From positions 16,125,880-16,189,879 of the forward strand of contig CM028336.1 of the NCBI GenBank assembly GCA_016647705.1: 64,000 nt of DNA. The letters are read 5' to 3'. Under the pieces are notes generated by a model. The model had not been told where the DNA came from and made no database searches. It was given only the letters and a program-made list of their open reading frames with translations. Positions within the stretch are counted from its first letter, which is position 1. Every line of letters starts with the position of its first letter. Positions 21,965-35,454 of this stretch are shown in pieces. The stretch comes from Eucommia ulmoides. Its lineage: Eukaryota; Streptophyta; Magnoliopsida; Garryales; Eucommiaceae. A program made the position numbers and the translations under genes.

Positions 21965-22911
21965 ATTTATATTTATTTTTATGTTTTTATTTAATCAACA
22001 ATTAAAAAAAATAAAATAAATGTTGGACCAAGTAAAGGTGTGAACTTTCTATACAAGCCAAGTAACCTAGAAATCCTTTCCAAGAAAATCTTTTAACAAT
22101 ATAGTGAGAGAAACCCAACCTCTAGAGCTTATACACAACCGTGTTTGTGATTAACTAAACTACCTAAAGCTCGAAATATGTTTTTTTTAATTGTTATTGA
22201 TAATTATTTAAGATATTGTTATAATTATCTTTGGAAGAAAAAAATATGAGATATTTAGTAAATTTGCAACTTACCAAATTGAGTACAAAATCGATTTGAG
22301 AGAACAATGAAGAATCTTACATTTGATAGAGGCGAAGAGTATATTTTGACTAGACATAAGACTTTTTGTGAAGAACATGAAATCCGCCGTCTTCGCCCAG
22401 CGTTCGCGATGGCGCTCGTCTCACTGCATGACGCCACATACCCCTGCGGGAAAAAGGCAATGGCGGAGACAATAGATTCTGACTAGCTAAACATTGAAGA
22501 CTTTGGGAGAGATCATATATCCCTCACCAACTCCATGAGTGAAGGTGACTCAACAGAATGACCGACTTCATGATCAACTGTACGGAGATATATGGGTAAA
22601 CATGACTCATGGTTAGTGAAATATTGCGACGAAATTGTTTTTATAAGGAGAGCAATTGAAATTATTCTAATTTTATTTAATTAATTAACTAATTAATTAT
22701 TTATTAATTTTTACAATCTAGCTTTATATATGAATCTAATGAGTCGCATACAAATGAAGAATGAAAGTTTGGATAATCCTCTAAAAGGAATGAACAATAT
22801 TGTCGAACTGTTTACAAGTTTGAGGGTCAAAGTTCAATATAGGAAAAAAGAGTGTCCAAGGTTTTAACTCTAGACAATCAATAAATAGGAATAGCCGGGC
22901 AAATTCCTATG
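21965..22911. other. AT-rich intergenic DNA
   Basis: No gene recognised. A 60-codon minus frame at 22255-22437 includes an arginine-rich GRRRRISC stretch but has no family signature or splice context. Confidence 0.4.
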
Positions 22912-24082
22912 TGTTGGAAATTATGGTGAAAATACTGATTTAAATTAATATTAATTAATATTATTTTTCAATAAAGTTTTCTACATATGTCAAATATATA
23001 CACACAATGAAATAATACTTATAAATAATAAAAAATTCTACTCTTTGTGAAATTTGTTGCTGAATGTAACTTTCAGTAAATATTATAGAACGTAGAAAAA
23101 TTCACGACAAAAATTTCTGAAACCCGTACATGCGACAATAAATATTTCAAAACATAAAATTTAAACTAGTGAATATTCTAGAACATTAACAAATTTTATA
23201 AAATTATGTTCTTCAACAATGAATTAAAATACATGAAATTTGTAAATAAATAAAATTATACTTACAATTCTTTACTGATGATAGTCTCAGAAATTCATAC
23301 TAATCGCGGCTATCGTTTAACGATATTTTTTTAAAGCAAATTTCGCCTCCGTTTAGGTGCCTACGATTACTCAGGCGTTTGCTTCTCAAGATACAACGAT
23401 CACAATCCTCCGATATTAGCACTTGAAATCAAAGGATCCAGCGAACAAAGCAAGTGTTGAACTCTCTCTCAAGAATAAACTAACATAGACTCAAAGTGTA
23501 TTTGTAGTGCAAGATGTCCTAAGTTTTCATCCCTCAATAATAATGCAAACTTCTCTATTTATGAAGTAAACAATTGAGTAGCTCTAACACACCAAAAATC
23601 TTACTTTAAAGCCACTAAGAACACTTTAAAGTCACTAAAAAATAATCACATGTAACTCTCTATAAAAAAAGAGTTACAAATATGAAAAGACAAGTCTTGT
23701 TTGGTTAGAAAAGTTGCTAAAATCAATTTAAAGAAAATTCTAAAAAGAATATTTTTACTTGGATCAACCCAATTCCAAACCCAGACCCAAACCCACAACC
23801 CACGACCAGACCCAAGTCCACAATCCTAAATGGATTATAAAAGTGGTTTAAGTGTTTTTCATCAACCAATATGGAATTACTTATTTTACATACTTCAATC
23901 AATTTCATGAGACTACTTTGAAAAACAATTTCTTATTCACATCTTAATGATTTTTGATAAATCAATATTTCAAGTTAATCTTCTGACTAAGAATAACGTA
24001 TTGATATATGAAAATATATCAACCAATAATTAAATCACATAAAAATAATTAGACTTAAAATAGTCTAAAATTGTGTCTAATA
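22912..24082 (-). repeat. 3' LTR (minus orientation) of the LARD-like element
   Basis: Aligns from the 'gaaattatggtgaaaatact' edge to the 'tagtctaaaattgtgtctaa' edge with 26833-28010, including blocks around 'aaattcacgac', 'aggcgtttgcttc' and 'aaagccactaag'. Confidence 0.8.
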
Positions 24083-24802
24083 ATCCCCTGCATGAATGAA
24101 ATTGACTGGATAAACATGCATGGGTAATGTAGACACAAGAGAGAGAGCTCAATAAGAGAACAACTGCATTGAGTTAGGTAGCTTTTGGCCTTGAACCTTC
24201 CTTAGTGAGAATCTATCGAATTTACTCAGCCAACCAGTGAACATGAACTGTTTAGCCTTTGGTGTAAACCAAGACAATATATACCACATAGTTGTCTCTA
24301 GAAACTATTCATTCTATGGTTGCGTTCATTTTGGCCCTGAACACCTTGGGTGTTTTGTGAGTGCTCTAGAGAATTTAGCCTTCTAATTCTCATGGAACCG
24401 ACTCAATTCACACTCATATAGATGATCTCCTTAAAATAATGTGTTCTCTAATACTTTTTTGATAAAATTAAGTTCTATGAATTATCACACATATTTTAAT
24501 TATCACTGTTTCATCTTAGGAATGAGTCATAGATATTAACTCTATGCAGTGATTCATGCAATCACCTTTATAATTTGGTTGTACCTTTTAACCTACATCT
24601 TGGGATCTCCAGTCAAGTAGGTTGGGTTGCCATTATGATGACTATTTTGTTATAAGCTTAGCCTTATTCCCTTCGATGATCAGTTAACTCTCTTCAAGTT
24701 TGACTTTTGGTCAACGAATTTGTAACATTATCTTTTAACTTTGTAAAGTCAATTTTGAAAACTTCATTTTAAGAGTAATTGTCTAATGGTATTCTGTCTC
24801 CA

Positions 24803-24805
<3 letters not shown>

Positions 24806-24840
<35 letters not shown>
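24806..24840. repeat. (TG)n microsatellite
   Basis: 35 bp of uninterrupted TG inside the LARD-like element. Confidence 0.95.
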
Positions 24841-24843
<3 letters not shown>

Positions 24844-26832
24844 CACCTACTATTATACACAACTTTGTGCCCTATTAATAATTCATTATCTATCACGACA
24901 TAAATAAATTGTTATTACAAGTTTTGCCCACATTAAAACATTTTTTTAATAAATTTGAAAACAATTTTGATTATTCACAAAGTTTAATGTGGATCTCCAA
25001 ATTTATGTTTGGTTAAAGAATCTCAATAACGTCGTATATTTTCCACGGGTAATCACATATCAACTGTAAGAAAACAACCATAAAACTTCATTTAGTATTT
25101 TTATAAAATACTAGTCAAACTCCTATGATCTTGAATTTATTTGATATCACATTGTCAAATTATATATAAATTTATTTGACAACATCATAATGTCAAATCA
25201 CACATGTCATTACATTATACTTATTATATTTCGCAAATATTGAACAAGTCGAAACATTGTTTATTGCCAAAAATCACAAATTCATTACTTTTCATATTTC
25301 ATCTATGCTCAATTTACTCCTAAGACATTTAGTCTTAGATACTACTAGATGTAGTATTATTTGTTCACTTGAAACTCTCTCTTAGTTTTAGATAAAAATA
25401 TATATTTTCAAGAATGATGCATTCCATGATTTAATAATTGTGGTCATTTACACATTTCTAAATTTTAATTTCATCTTTTAAAAAATCATCAATTTATCAA
25501 GACACCACCCATATTTTTAAGCATTTGTAAATTGGCCTCATACCTTTCTAAAATTTGTATAAGATGTTTTAAACAACCACTTATGGAATATATATCCTCC
25601 TACAAGTTCTCGAATTATCAATAGAATTATTAAAATACTTTTCCTTCCTCCAATTTACATAGATCAATTTAGAGGTTTCACACTTTTTTCAATTAAACGA
25701 AAAGAAATTTGCGTCAATTTGACGTTACAGTCAAGTCTCACATTTGTGTACCTTTTTCAATTAATAAAATATTTTTGAGTTATATTTGACTCTACACAAG
25801 TCTCACAATTATGACTTGAAATTTTTATTTCCATTACAATATATTATTGAGTCACTTTTTGACGAAACAATTAAATCTCATTTTTTTAAATATTTTTTTT
25901 TCTAGATATCTCATATATGTAACCCTGTTAAATTGAAAGATACATCTCATTAACCTTATAAAAAATGTTATCCACCTCTGTTAAATTGACTTATGCATTT
26001 TTTAGCACGATGTCCAAACTTGGATCAAATGTAATAATCATATTTATTAATTTATTCAAAATTTCCTTTGGTCCAAGACTAGGAATTGAATCATATAAAT
26101 TTTGTTTTTAGTCATTTAACATTTCACTCTATTAACTTTGCACTCTTTCCAACAATATAGTGTTTATCCATATTTTAATTTTATATTTATTTTACAAGAA
26201 AAATCATAACTCTATTTTGATATTAAAACTATACAATACATAAAAATATATAGTCTTATCAAAATATATAATCTGAACTGAAAAACTCTGCAATTTCAAG
26301 CTTTTACTGTAGTAACAATCTAAGTAGAGCATCATCATAGGATTTCAGCAAGATCCAATATTGTTACAAAAATAATATTTTTTTTCTCTTTATCATTTCT
26401 CAAAATTGGTTCAATTGAATCTTTTTCATTTTATCTCATGTAAGGATTAATGAAGACTTAATTTGGTACTTTAACTACTAACCATTTGGTGTCAAGTTTG
26501 ATTCACAATGATCGTCTTAATCAATAAATAAATCAAATGACTTGAATATTTTTAATCGCCAAGATATAATTACACAATAGATGCATAAAACACATAACAC
26601 ATAAAATATGTTCTCCAAATTCATATATTTGATAAAGAATAATAATCATTTAACTCCACACACAAACATAATGCATCACATAAGTATAAAATATTCATAT
26701 TAAAATTTCAACATGAAACATTTACTACGCCATCATCAAAAAGACATATATCTAGAAATCTCTACCACTACATATATCACCTACACATGTATCAATTAGT
26801 AATAACAGTAACCAAAAAAAATGCTTTAAGAT

Positions 26833-28010
26833 TATTGAAAATTATGGTGAAAATACTAATTTAAATTAATATAATTAAATATTAATCAATATTATTTTTC
26901 AATAAAGATTTGAAAATATGTCAAATATATATATACACAATAAAATAATACTCATAAAAAAAAATAGTCAACTTTTTGTGAAATTTGTTGTTGAATGCAA
27001 CTTTTCGTAAATATTATAGAATGTCGAAAAATTCACAACAAATATTTTAGAAATCCGTACACACGACAATAAATATTTCAGAACATAAAATTTACAATAG
27101 TGAATATTCTAGAACATTAACAAACATTAAAATTATATTCTTCAACAATGAATTAAAATACATGAAATTAATAAATAAATAAAATTATAATTACAATCAT
27201 TTACCGATGATAGTCTCATAAATTTATACCGATCGAGGCAATCATTCAACCATGTTTCCTTAAAGCAAATTTTTCTTCCGCTTAGGTGTTTATTGTTACT
27301 TAGGCGTTTGCTTCCCAAGATACAACGATCACAATCCTCCAATATTAGCACTTGAAATCAAAGGATCCTGCAAACAAAACAAGTATCAAACTATCTCTGA
27401 ATAATAAAGTAACATAGACTCAAAGTGTATGTGTAATGCAAGATATCCTAAGTTTTTATCCCTAAATGATAATACAAACTTCTTTATTTATAGAATAAAC
27501 AAATGAGTAACTCCAACATACCAAAAGTCTTACTTTAAAACCACTAAGAACACTTTAAAGCCACTAAAAAATAATCATACGTAACTCCTTACAAAAAATG
27601 AGTTACAAATATGAAAATACAAGCTTTGTTTGGTTTAGAAAATTTTTAGAATCAATTTAAAGAAAATTCTAGAAATAATTTTTTCTATTTGGATTAACCC
27701 AAGTCCAAATCCAAAACCATGATGCACGACCCGACCCAAGTCCACGATCCAAAATGGATTATAAAAGTGTTTAAGTGTTTTATATCAATAAATATGGAAT
27801 TACTCATTTTACATACTTCAATCAATTTCACGGAATTACTTTGAAAAATAATTTCTCATTCACATCTTTTATGATTTTTGACGAATCAATATTTCACATT
27901 AATCTTCTCACTAATAATAACGTATTGATCTATGAAAATATATTAACCAATAATTAAATCACATAAAAATAACTAGGCTTAAAATAGTCTAAAATCACTT
28001 TTGTCTAACA
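26833..28010 (-). repeat. 5' LTR (minus orientation) of the LARD-like element
   Basis: Partner of 22912-24082. On minus it begins TGTTAGACAAAAG and ends in the 'ttttcaata' edge. The two have diverged by many substitutions and small indels (not counted). Confidence 0.8.
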
Positions 28011-29831
28011 CTAGAAATTTGTCCACCACCATTCTATCATTGTTCTTACGATTATGATTCTTACTGCCACGTATAATCAAATCTGAGTTACCTTAAATCT
28101 AGAGATTAAAAATATGATTCTTACAAAATCTATAGATGTACTTATACATAACTCCGCATGTGGATACTATTGGAGATGAGACACTTGTGTCATTTTGAAA
28201 ATTCGAATTAGAATTCATTTCAAGATTTGTTCATGTTGTTCTCCCAAGAACCGATTCAAATCATGCCTCGAGAACTAGAGGAAAAGAGACTGAAGCACAT
28301 AGAAAGGTATAAGAATCTATTTTTTTGTAGTAAACTCTTCTCGTATATTTATTTTGTATATGTTAATTTGGATAGATCTAGGATTATGAAATTATGGATA
28401 TTAAAATTGATTTAATTTTTTTTATTCCACTACGTAAATCTTATTATTTTAATGGCCGATTTCTAAAAGTGATATCAGATCCATGTCCATAATTAATGCA
28501 AAAATATGTAATAATTATATGTAGCGGAATACTGGATCGTAGTAATATTGACAAAAAATATTATTTTGATTTTTTCCCCTAAATATGGTTGATGGATTCT
28601 TCCCTTACCAAACCTAGGAGCAAATGAAGCAACCCAACAACAATTGAAACCTACCCCTAATCAAACTAAAACCTACTTTGCTAGATCAATGTAGAACATT
28701 CTCCATCCGCCTGCCAGTAGTAGAGGGGGCTTGATTCCCGTTATACGTGATGTGACGAAAAAGACTAATTCAACAAGATATGCCTTGCCTGCATTAAGAT
28801 TTAATACAACATTAATTGAGACATTGTAATAAAATAGCATGAGAAAGAAGAATGTGACTTCCCAAATCTGTTGACCATCCTCTGAAATGGAGGAATTTCG
28901 CGCCTTGCACTAGTTACTACTGCGCAATCTTCGGCTGCTTGCTTGGATGGAGTCTTGCAGAAGAAAAACCTGACTGACTCTATAGGGGCAAAAGTGCGCT
29001 ACAACTAAAAAACGTGTAAATATGGAAAAGTTTTTAAAGTGTTTAAAAATATTTTTAACGTTAAATAAAAATCAAAAATTAAAAAATTGAAGCAAATAGG
29101 GTTGCGACACAAATTGAAATGTTAGTGAGAGAATGGTCGCGGTATGGTAGAGGCTCCAATGACACATGTTGCGTAATGTGGCCTTATTCTGCCGTTGAAG
29201 GATTGCTACTCTGGAGCAGCTGCCTTGTGGTAATGAAGGGATACCGCTTTGGTCCATCTACTACAACATGGTAGCCATGCGGGCCCTCAGATTTGTCTAC
29301 TATCATTTCAGCGATTATCGGGTGCCTATGATTCATCTAGATTTTGTATGATTTAAAATTCAAATTTTTAGGAAGATTGATCAAATTTGGACTTTTTGTA
29401 GGAAGCAAATTTAAATCTTGAAAACGTTTGCTAAATAAGATTAGGTATCGTTTTCAAAATTTAGAGTGGACCTTCTTAAAACAAATGTTTAATATATCAT
29501 TTTAATTGTTATAAGGCGTTAATTTACAGATAACAATTATTATCTAATTAAATGAGAATAATACTCATATTTTTTATGAGATACTGATATATTATTAGTT
29601 TCCTAGTTAAATTAGAAATTGTCGATATTTACTAGCGATTCAATTAGATTTTCATAGTGGGATTAACCATGTTATTATATTTTACATGGAATCTATTTGG
29701 GATGATCATGGACTTAAACAATTTGAGAAATGTGATTGGTTTGCTTAATGGTTTTAATTTTTGAGTTGGGTGGTTTTCCAACAAGGTTGTAATTTTTTAT
29801 TAAGGATTTTTCATGGGATTGCATGTTCAAT

Positions 29832-29867
<36 letters not shown>

Positions 29868-30886
29868 TATTTTTCTCTTCTTGATACCTTTTTTTCCTCT
29901 CCAAAATATATCCCTTTATTTTTTTGTCACAACTACTTAATTATATTTCAAGAATACGAAGAGGAAGCCCAATAATGACAAAAAAAGTAGGAGCCAAATT
30001 GGAGAATGAAGTGATAGAGGCTAAGGTGACGAAAGTACCAAGAAGGAGATTAAGTAGATGAATCATCTTTGGTTAAATAATTAATTACAATATAACTTAA
30101 TTAAACCTAGTTTTGGCCCAGTGGGACGAACTGAATCGAATTGAAATTCCATGACCATCTTAACCAATTACTATACATATATGAATCAATTTATATTTAT
30201 TTAGCCCCAAAATAACATACGTGCATTGGGCATTACTTATCTTATTTTATATATGAGATGCATGTCAAAACAAATTAAATAATTAAATGATGAGATCTAA
30301 AGCTAAACTTCCTCAAATCAAATATTAAGTTGTAAGTGGGAAGACAAGAGATATATGTTATCACGATCTTCTGCCAGGGGATTTATTTTGGGTAGAGTTC
30401 CGTGAGCATAAAGCCGGCCAATACCTAATAGTTTGAGGTTATGTCCTGGAAATTGAGCTTTTGATGAACCTATATTTATTTTTATAACATGTAATGAGTA
30501 TAAACTTGGGTTTCAATACATACCTTAGTGTGAGAAATCGTTGAAACTAGCTTGGACCATGCCTGGTGAGTGTAACTTAATTGGGAAGATGTGCTAATAG
30601 CTGATAATGTGCGGCATATTCAAACTTGAGACCGAATGCGAGTTACATATCCCCAAAGGATCAATAGGCAAATATTAGATAGTGCGAGGCCCGCTGACAA
30701 TGTAAGGATTATCTAATCTACTAGTAGGAACACTTGGAATGTACCCATTTCTCTAGAGGTATGAGAGATTCAAAAAATATAGTGGGAGTGCATTTACATT
30801 CATAAAAAACCTTTTATCTAAAATTAACGTACACAACCTTTCTTCTTAGCTTGTTTGTCGCATTTTTTTTTTATGTAGATATCATT
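28011..30886. other. intergenic DNA before a decayed copia
   Basis: No gene recognised. It includes a long T run at 29835-29866. The part from about 30360 is probably copia leader or LTR ('aatgtacccatttctctagagg' region), but no matching second LTR was found. Confidence 0.4.
29835..29866. repeat. poly-T run, 32 bases
   Basis: Uninterrupted T homopolymer. It may be the A-tail of a minus-strand retroposed sequence, but no body was recognised. Confidence 0.85.
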
Positions 30887-32690
30887 ATGTCGAAACCATC
30901 ACAAAACATTCTTGATAAAAATAATTTGACTGGACCTAACTTCTCGAATTGGCTAAGAATCTTAAAACTAATTTTGACTTTTTATAAATTAGACTATGTT
31001 TTGAAGGGTCCACTTACCGGAATGTGATGTAAATACTGATGAAATCGGGTCACTATTCCAAATTAGATAGATGGTGACAACTAGGATCATTGTTATATTA
31101 TAGTATCAATGATTAATGGGCTCTAGAAACAATCTGAATGGCTATTGAGCTTATATGCAATTCTATAGCACATGAAATATCTCTTTGGTGAGCATAATTG
31201 TACTACGAGGTACAACATCTCAAAGGATCTTTTTCAGAACTAGGATTCTATCAAGGTGATTGGTTTAGGGACTACGTCCTTAAAATAACCAGCTAGGTTG
31301 AGGAACTAGAAGGGTTGCGGATAGCTTTGGACCACAATCTGGTTGTAGACCAAGTTCTATAGTCATTACCTCATGCATTAGATTAGTTCAAGGTGAACTT
31401 AAACATGAACAAGCAAGAAGTAACTATTTCAGGTCTTCTTAATATGTTGGGGACCATCAAGGGGATCTTGAAAAAGTTTAAGGATCCGTTGCTCGTAGCG
31501 AACAAGCCTTCCACCACAAAAGGGGGAAAAAGGAGAGCAAACTTATCTCCTCTTTGAAATCAAAGGACAAACCAAAGAAAGAGAAAGAGACCCGAGAAAG
31601 ATAAGCTCTTTATTGCTGTTAACAAGGGCATTGGAAGAGGAACTGCCTTCAGTTATGGAGGTCATGTGACATTTGTAGATAACTTCAAGGGTAATATCAT
31701 CATATTTTGGTAACTACATCACTTTAATTGAAGATGTTTTACTCGCGGATGGTTTAAAGTATAATCTTTTAAGCATTACCCAACTTTGTGATAAATGGTA
31801 TAATATTATCTTTAATAATAATTAGTGCATCCTTAAGAGTGGTTCTGATCACAAAATTCTACTTGTTGCTTCTCAATTTCAAAATGTTTACAAATTGTTA
31901 ATTTTATGAAATTATATCACAGATTTGTCATGTTTAAATACATTATTTGAAAACAATTAGTTGTGGCAAAGACATTTAGGGCAATGCAAGCATGGAATTT
32001 TTATCTACTCTTTGTAAGACAAATCTTGTTAGAGGCTTGCCTAATATTAAATTTGTCAAAGATAAAATTTGTGATGTATGTCAACTTGGTAAGCAGTTTA
32101 AGTTTTCTTTTAAAAGGAAGTTGTATACATCTACATCTAAACCATTAGAAATGTTGCATCTTGATTTGTTTGCACCTAATCCAATTGCAAATCTTGGTAG
32201 TAAATTCTATGCATTTGTGATTGCTAATGATTTCTCACGTTACACATAGTTTCTATTCACAACAAGAAAAGAGTGAGGTTGCATGTGTATTTTTCAAGTT
32301 TCACAAAAATGTTTGGATTGAAAAAACAATCATGTATCATTAACATAAAATAAAGATATTGCTAACTATTGTGATGAGCATAGATATAGTCGTAATTTTT
32401 CTGCTCCTCGAACTCCTTAACAAAATGGCATCATTGAAAGTAAAAACATGTCTTTTCATGAGATGGCAAGAAGCATGATTAACAAAAATAATCTGCCTAA
32501 ATACTTCTAGGACAGAGGCTGTAAGTATTGCTTTTCATGTTCTCAATCATGTTTCTATTTGTAAGTAACTAAATAAAACACCTCATGATATTTGGAATGA
32601 AAAGATCTCAATTATCTTTTATTTTAATTTTTTCGATTCCAAATATTTTATCTTGAATGACAAAGATAATTTGTAAAAATTCGATGTCTC
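30887..32690 (+). pseudogene. decayed Ty1/copia gag-integrase
   Basis: The gag start MSKPSQNILDKNNLTGPNFS at 30887 is followed by broken gag (VLQSLPHALDQFKVNLNMNK around 31370; TISGLLNMLGTIKGILKKF). A pre-integrase part follows (DGLKYNLLSITQLCDKWYN at about 31750). The integrase 31992-32249 is open (LVRGLPNIKFVKDKICDVCQ, PLEMLHLDLFAP, ANDFSRYT). It then decays through SAPRTP*QNGII and MARSMINKNNLPKYF. These motifs match the copia group whose integrase starts with the DVCQLGKQ type zinc site. RT and RNase H are not found downstream, so the 3' half is gone. Confidence 0.85.
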
Positions 32691-33180
32691 TTAACTGTGA
32701 GTCATGTATACCCATACATCATATTCATATCCAGTTATAGGAATTCCACCAAGAAAATTCTATCAATTATGATTTTTGTACTATACGATCTCTCTAACTT
32801 ATACTCCCGAAAGGACCAATAGGGTATGGATAAAGTAAAAAATCCCTCGTCTGATCATATGTATATTGATTAATAATATAATTTCGACACCAATTGACAT
32901 CTCATCCCAGTCATCATGCAGCTCTGGCTAGGGCTTGGGTGAATTATATTTTAAATCTAATTCATAGGATACATCTCTTTTTGTTGGAAGTGATAGTCCT
33001 ATCTAGTATATTCGGATATTCACATGTATATTTCACTATACATAATGAGTACCTTTGAAGTTTTATGACTAGAATACAACACTCAATATTATAAAAGTAT
33101 AGAAATCCATACATGTAATACATAGTACCTCAAGTCAAAATATCACAAGTACAATCATAACTCAAACATACCATTTTGAC
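32691..33180. other. intergenic DNA, no gene recognised
   Basis: AT-rich, no coding or terminal repeats seen. Confidence 0.4.
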
Positions 33181-33464
33181 ATGGGCAAATTCTATTTTAG
33201 ACCCTCTAAGTATTGACACATTTCTACGTAGTTCAATAACTTTGTTTTATTTCAGTTTAATCCCTCTAAGTATGTAACTGGTTTTAAAAGGTCCATCTAT
33301 TAGTTTTAAAAGGTCCCTCTAGTTTCACTCTGGATGGAAAAACAATCAGAGAGATTTTTTAAAACTAGTTACATATTTAGAGAGTTTAAAGTGAAACAAA
33401 ATAAAGTCATTGGACTATATAAAAATGTGTCAATGATTAGAGTGTCGAAAATGAAATTTGCCAT
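33181..33464. mobile_element. fold-back MITE with long terminal inverted repeats
   Basis: Left 'atgggcaaattctatttta' and right 'tgaaatttgccat' begin inverted repeats that continue for more than 110 bp. Matching blocks are 'attgacacatttct', 'aataactttgttttatttca', 'ctctaagtatgtaact-gttttaaaa' and their complements at 33330-33450. Almost the whole 284 bp is arm. Long arms beginning GGCAAATT recall Mutator-like fold-back MITEs. No 9-bp target duplication could be confirmed. Confidence 0.75.
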
Positions 33465-34281
33465 ATTTTTAAGCATTTTTAAAATAATTTGAAAATGGTT
33501 CTCGGGCTAAATCAAACATATTTTGAGAAATTAATTTTTGAGTGAATGAAAATGAAAATTATTCAAAATGTCTTGTGAAAAATATAAGTTCAGTAAATGG
33601 CTGAAAACTTTATAAAAATGATCTCGTACAGAAAAACGTAAAGAATAAAAAACGTTCATTAAGTAAAAACTTATAAAAAATATGTTGCAAGAAAATTGAT
33701 TTGAAGTTATTTTGATGGTGAGAAAGTGAGTTCAAGTTTTTGAGAACATAAAATTTCAATATACAGATTGGCCCGAAATGTATAAAAAATTGTGTTAATA
33801 CGACTTCAAATAAAAGAGTTAAAAACATGAAAGTTTTATATATTTCAAATATATTCAAATTTTGTTTGATGATCAGAAGTTGATTCTTACTCTAAGTATG
33901 CAAAAAAAGATTTTCAAAACAATAAAACTTTTGAATGTTTAAAACACATGAGATGTTTGAATCTAAGCATGCCATCTTTCACAAAATATTTTTAATAAAC
34001 CCTAAACATGCTTGGATTAGGATATGAGGATGTGCGAAATATATTGTTGACTTGAGACATCATTTGATATTTTGATAAGACAATTAATTTAGATGTTTGA
34101 AGAGGTTAATGGTTTTATTGAATATTTTAGAATTTAGTTCTAGTATTTTGAGAAGAAATGAGAAAAGATTTTAGAAGATCATGGTGGTTGTAATAGAACT
34201 ATTGAAGATGTTTCCAAATAATATATATATATTTTTTTTGTATTAGTAAGTAAAACAATTTAGTTATTTCTAAACTCTTAT
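33465..34281. other. intergenic DNA, no gene recognised
   Basis: AT-rich. Open frames on the minus strand show no family motif. Confidence 0.4.
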
Positions 34282-35068
34282 GGCATGTTTGATTGGATAG
34301 AATTGGGGTGGAATGAAATTGCCATTTCGCCCTCGATTCCCATTCTAATATTTGGTTCTCCAATGGAATCACTTTTGGAATAAAAATTAAGAGAATGAGC
34401 TTACATAATAAATGGATTAGAATCAAGTCCAGCCCAATGAAATCAAAATTAAAATTACAAAAAAGCTTATAGCATGATTCACCTCAATCCAGAAATTGAA
34501 AAATAAAAACTGAAAATTAAGAACAGAAACAGAAATTAGAGAATAAAAACTGAAAATTAAGAACAGAAATAGAAATTAGAGAAGAGAAACTGAAAATTGA
34601 GAACAAAAACAAAAATTAGAGAACAAAAATAGAAATTGGAGAAAAAAAAATAAAAATTAGAGAACGAAAACTAAAAATTGAGAACAAAAATAAAAATTAA
34701 AGAATATAAAATGAAAATTGAGAACAGAAACAAAAATTAGAGAATAGAAACATAAATTAGAGAATAGAAACTAAAAATTGAGAACAAAAATATAAATTAG
34801 AGAACAGAAACTGAAAATTGAATGGAATAGTGAAATATAATAAAATGAAGGAAGAAATAAAATTGTGAAATATGATAAAAATTTATTATAAGGGCATAAT
34901 AATTTTTTTATTATATTTCACTATTTCATTTGTTTTCTCATTCCATACCAATTAAACAAGTGAATGGAATAGTGATTTCATTGATAATTGCATTCCATTA
35001 TTTCTTTCATTTTATTACTTCTTATATTTTATTTCACCCTCATTCCATTTCGTCCAACTATTCGAGCC
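34282..35068. mobile_element. TIR element (PIF/Harbinger-like MITE candidate)
   Basis: The left end 'tggcatgtttgattggat' and the right end 'tccaactattcgagccg' are imperfect inverted repeats. TTA is present just outside both (34278-34280 and 35070-35072), the 3-bp duplication expected for PIF/Harbinger elements. Subterminal 'ggaatgaaat' type words are shared between the two arms. Its interior is a minisatellite, and no transposase is present. Confidence 0.5.
34492..34820. repeat. minisatellite of about 38-40 bp units
   Basis: Eight or so diverged copies of a unit built from 'gagaacagaaactgaaaatt' and 'gagaacagaaacaaaaatta'. Each unit is itself a dimer of a 19-20 bp half-unit. Confidence 0.85.
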
Positions 35069-35361
35069 GTTAATGTAAATTGATTACGACCACGCACGAC
35101 ACACGAATATGTTTATACGAATTAAAATAAGAGGGTGATAAATGTAATTGTTACTTTTTAAAGGGCACTTTTTCCTAAAATAAAAATTTCAAAATTCCTC
35201 CGGCCTCCCGTCCAGGACACTTTGAGCTGCCGTCCGCCGTCTCTTCTCTGTGCGCAACTTATCACCAGGTTCTCCAAACTTGTCACAAAGTCTTTAATAG
35301 CCACTACGAGATTATGTGTTTATACGTATTATGTATTCTTATGTGGGTGCAGTGAGTGAAG
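35069..35361 (+). promoter_or_regulatory. XPO4 5' region with a possible 5'UTR intron
   Basis: A locally GC- and CT-rich stretch at 35200-35255 lies before the ATG, fitting a promoter/5'UTR. The bases 'caccag|gttctc' at 35269 and 'gggtgcag' ending at 35352 would allow an 84-bp untranslated intron. An in-frame TGA at 35353 means translation cannot begin further upstream in unspliced RNA. The nearest clear TATA-like word was not resolved. Confidence 0.35.
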
Positions 35362-35454
35362 ATGCATCAAGGCAATCCGAACGGTGGAGACCTTGATTTT
35401 AATCAGCTACAAGCCACCATGCAAGCAATCGAACTCGCTTGCAGTTCCATTCAG
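35362..35454 (+). CDS. XPO4: XPO4 exon 1
   Basis: 31 codons from the ATG, ending ACSSIQ, phase 0, donor GTTTTT at 35455. The next in-frame ATG is codon 20, so this first ATG is preferred. Confidence 0.88.

Larger units (their letters stand above)
22912..28010 (-). mobile_element. LARD-like non-coding LTR element, about 5.1 kb
   Basis: Two direct repeats of about 1.17 kb (22912-24082 and 26833-28010) flank 2.75 kb with no readable gag or pol on either strand. Minus orientation is inferred. On minus the element starts TGTTAGACA, a GCAGGGGAT purine tract precedes the 24082 end, and after the 26833 edge 'aatcttaaagca' looks like a decayed TGGTATCAGAGCA primer site. Large LTRs with a non-coding middle fit a large retrotransposon derivative. 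The flanks ctatg and ctaga are only partly alike. Confidence 0.75.

Noticed and set aside
22255-22437. small Arg-rich minus frame
   Set aside because: No family, no splice sites, not supported by its surroundings.
24806-24840. TG run considered as a Z-DNA regulatory site
   Set aside because: A plain dinucleotide microsatellite inside a non-coding LTR element. No further evidence for a function.
29072-29257. 61-codon minus frame
   Set aside because: Isolated, without recognisable motifs, in transposon-derived intergenic DNA.
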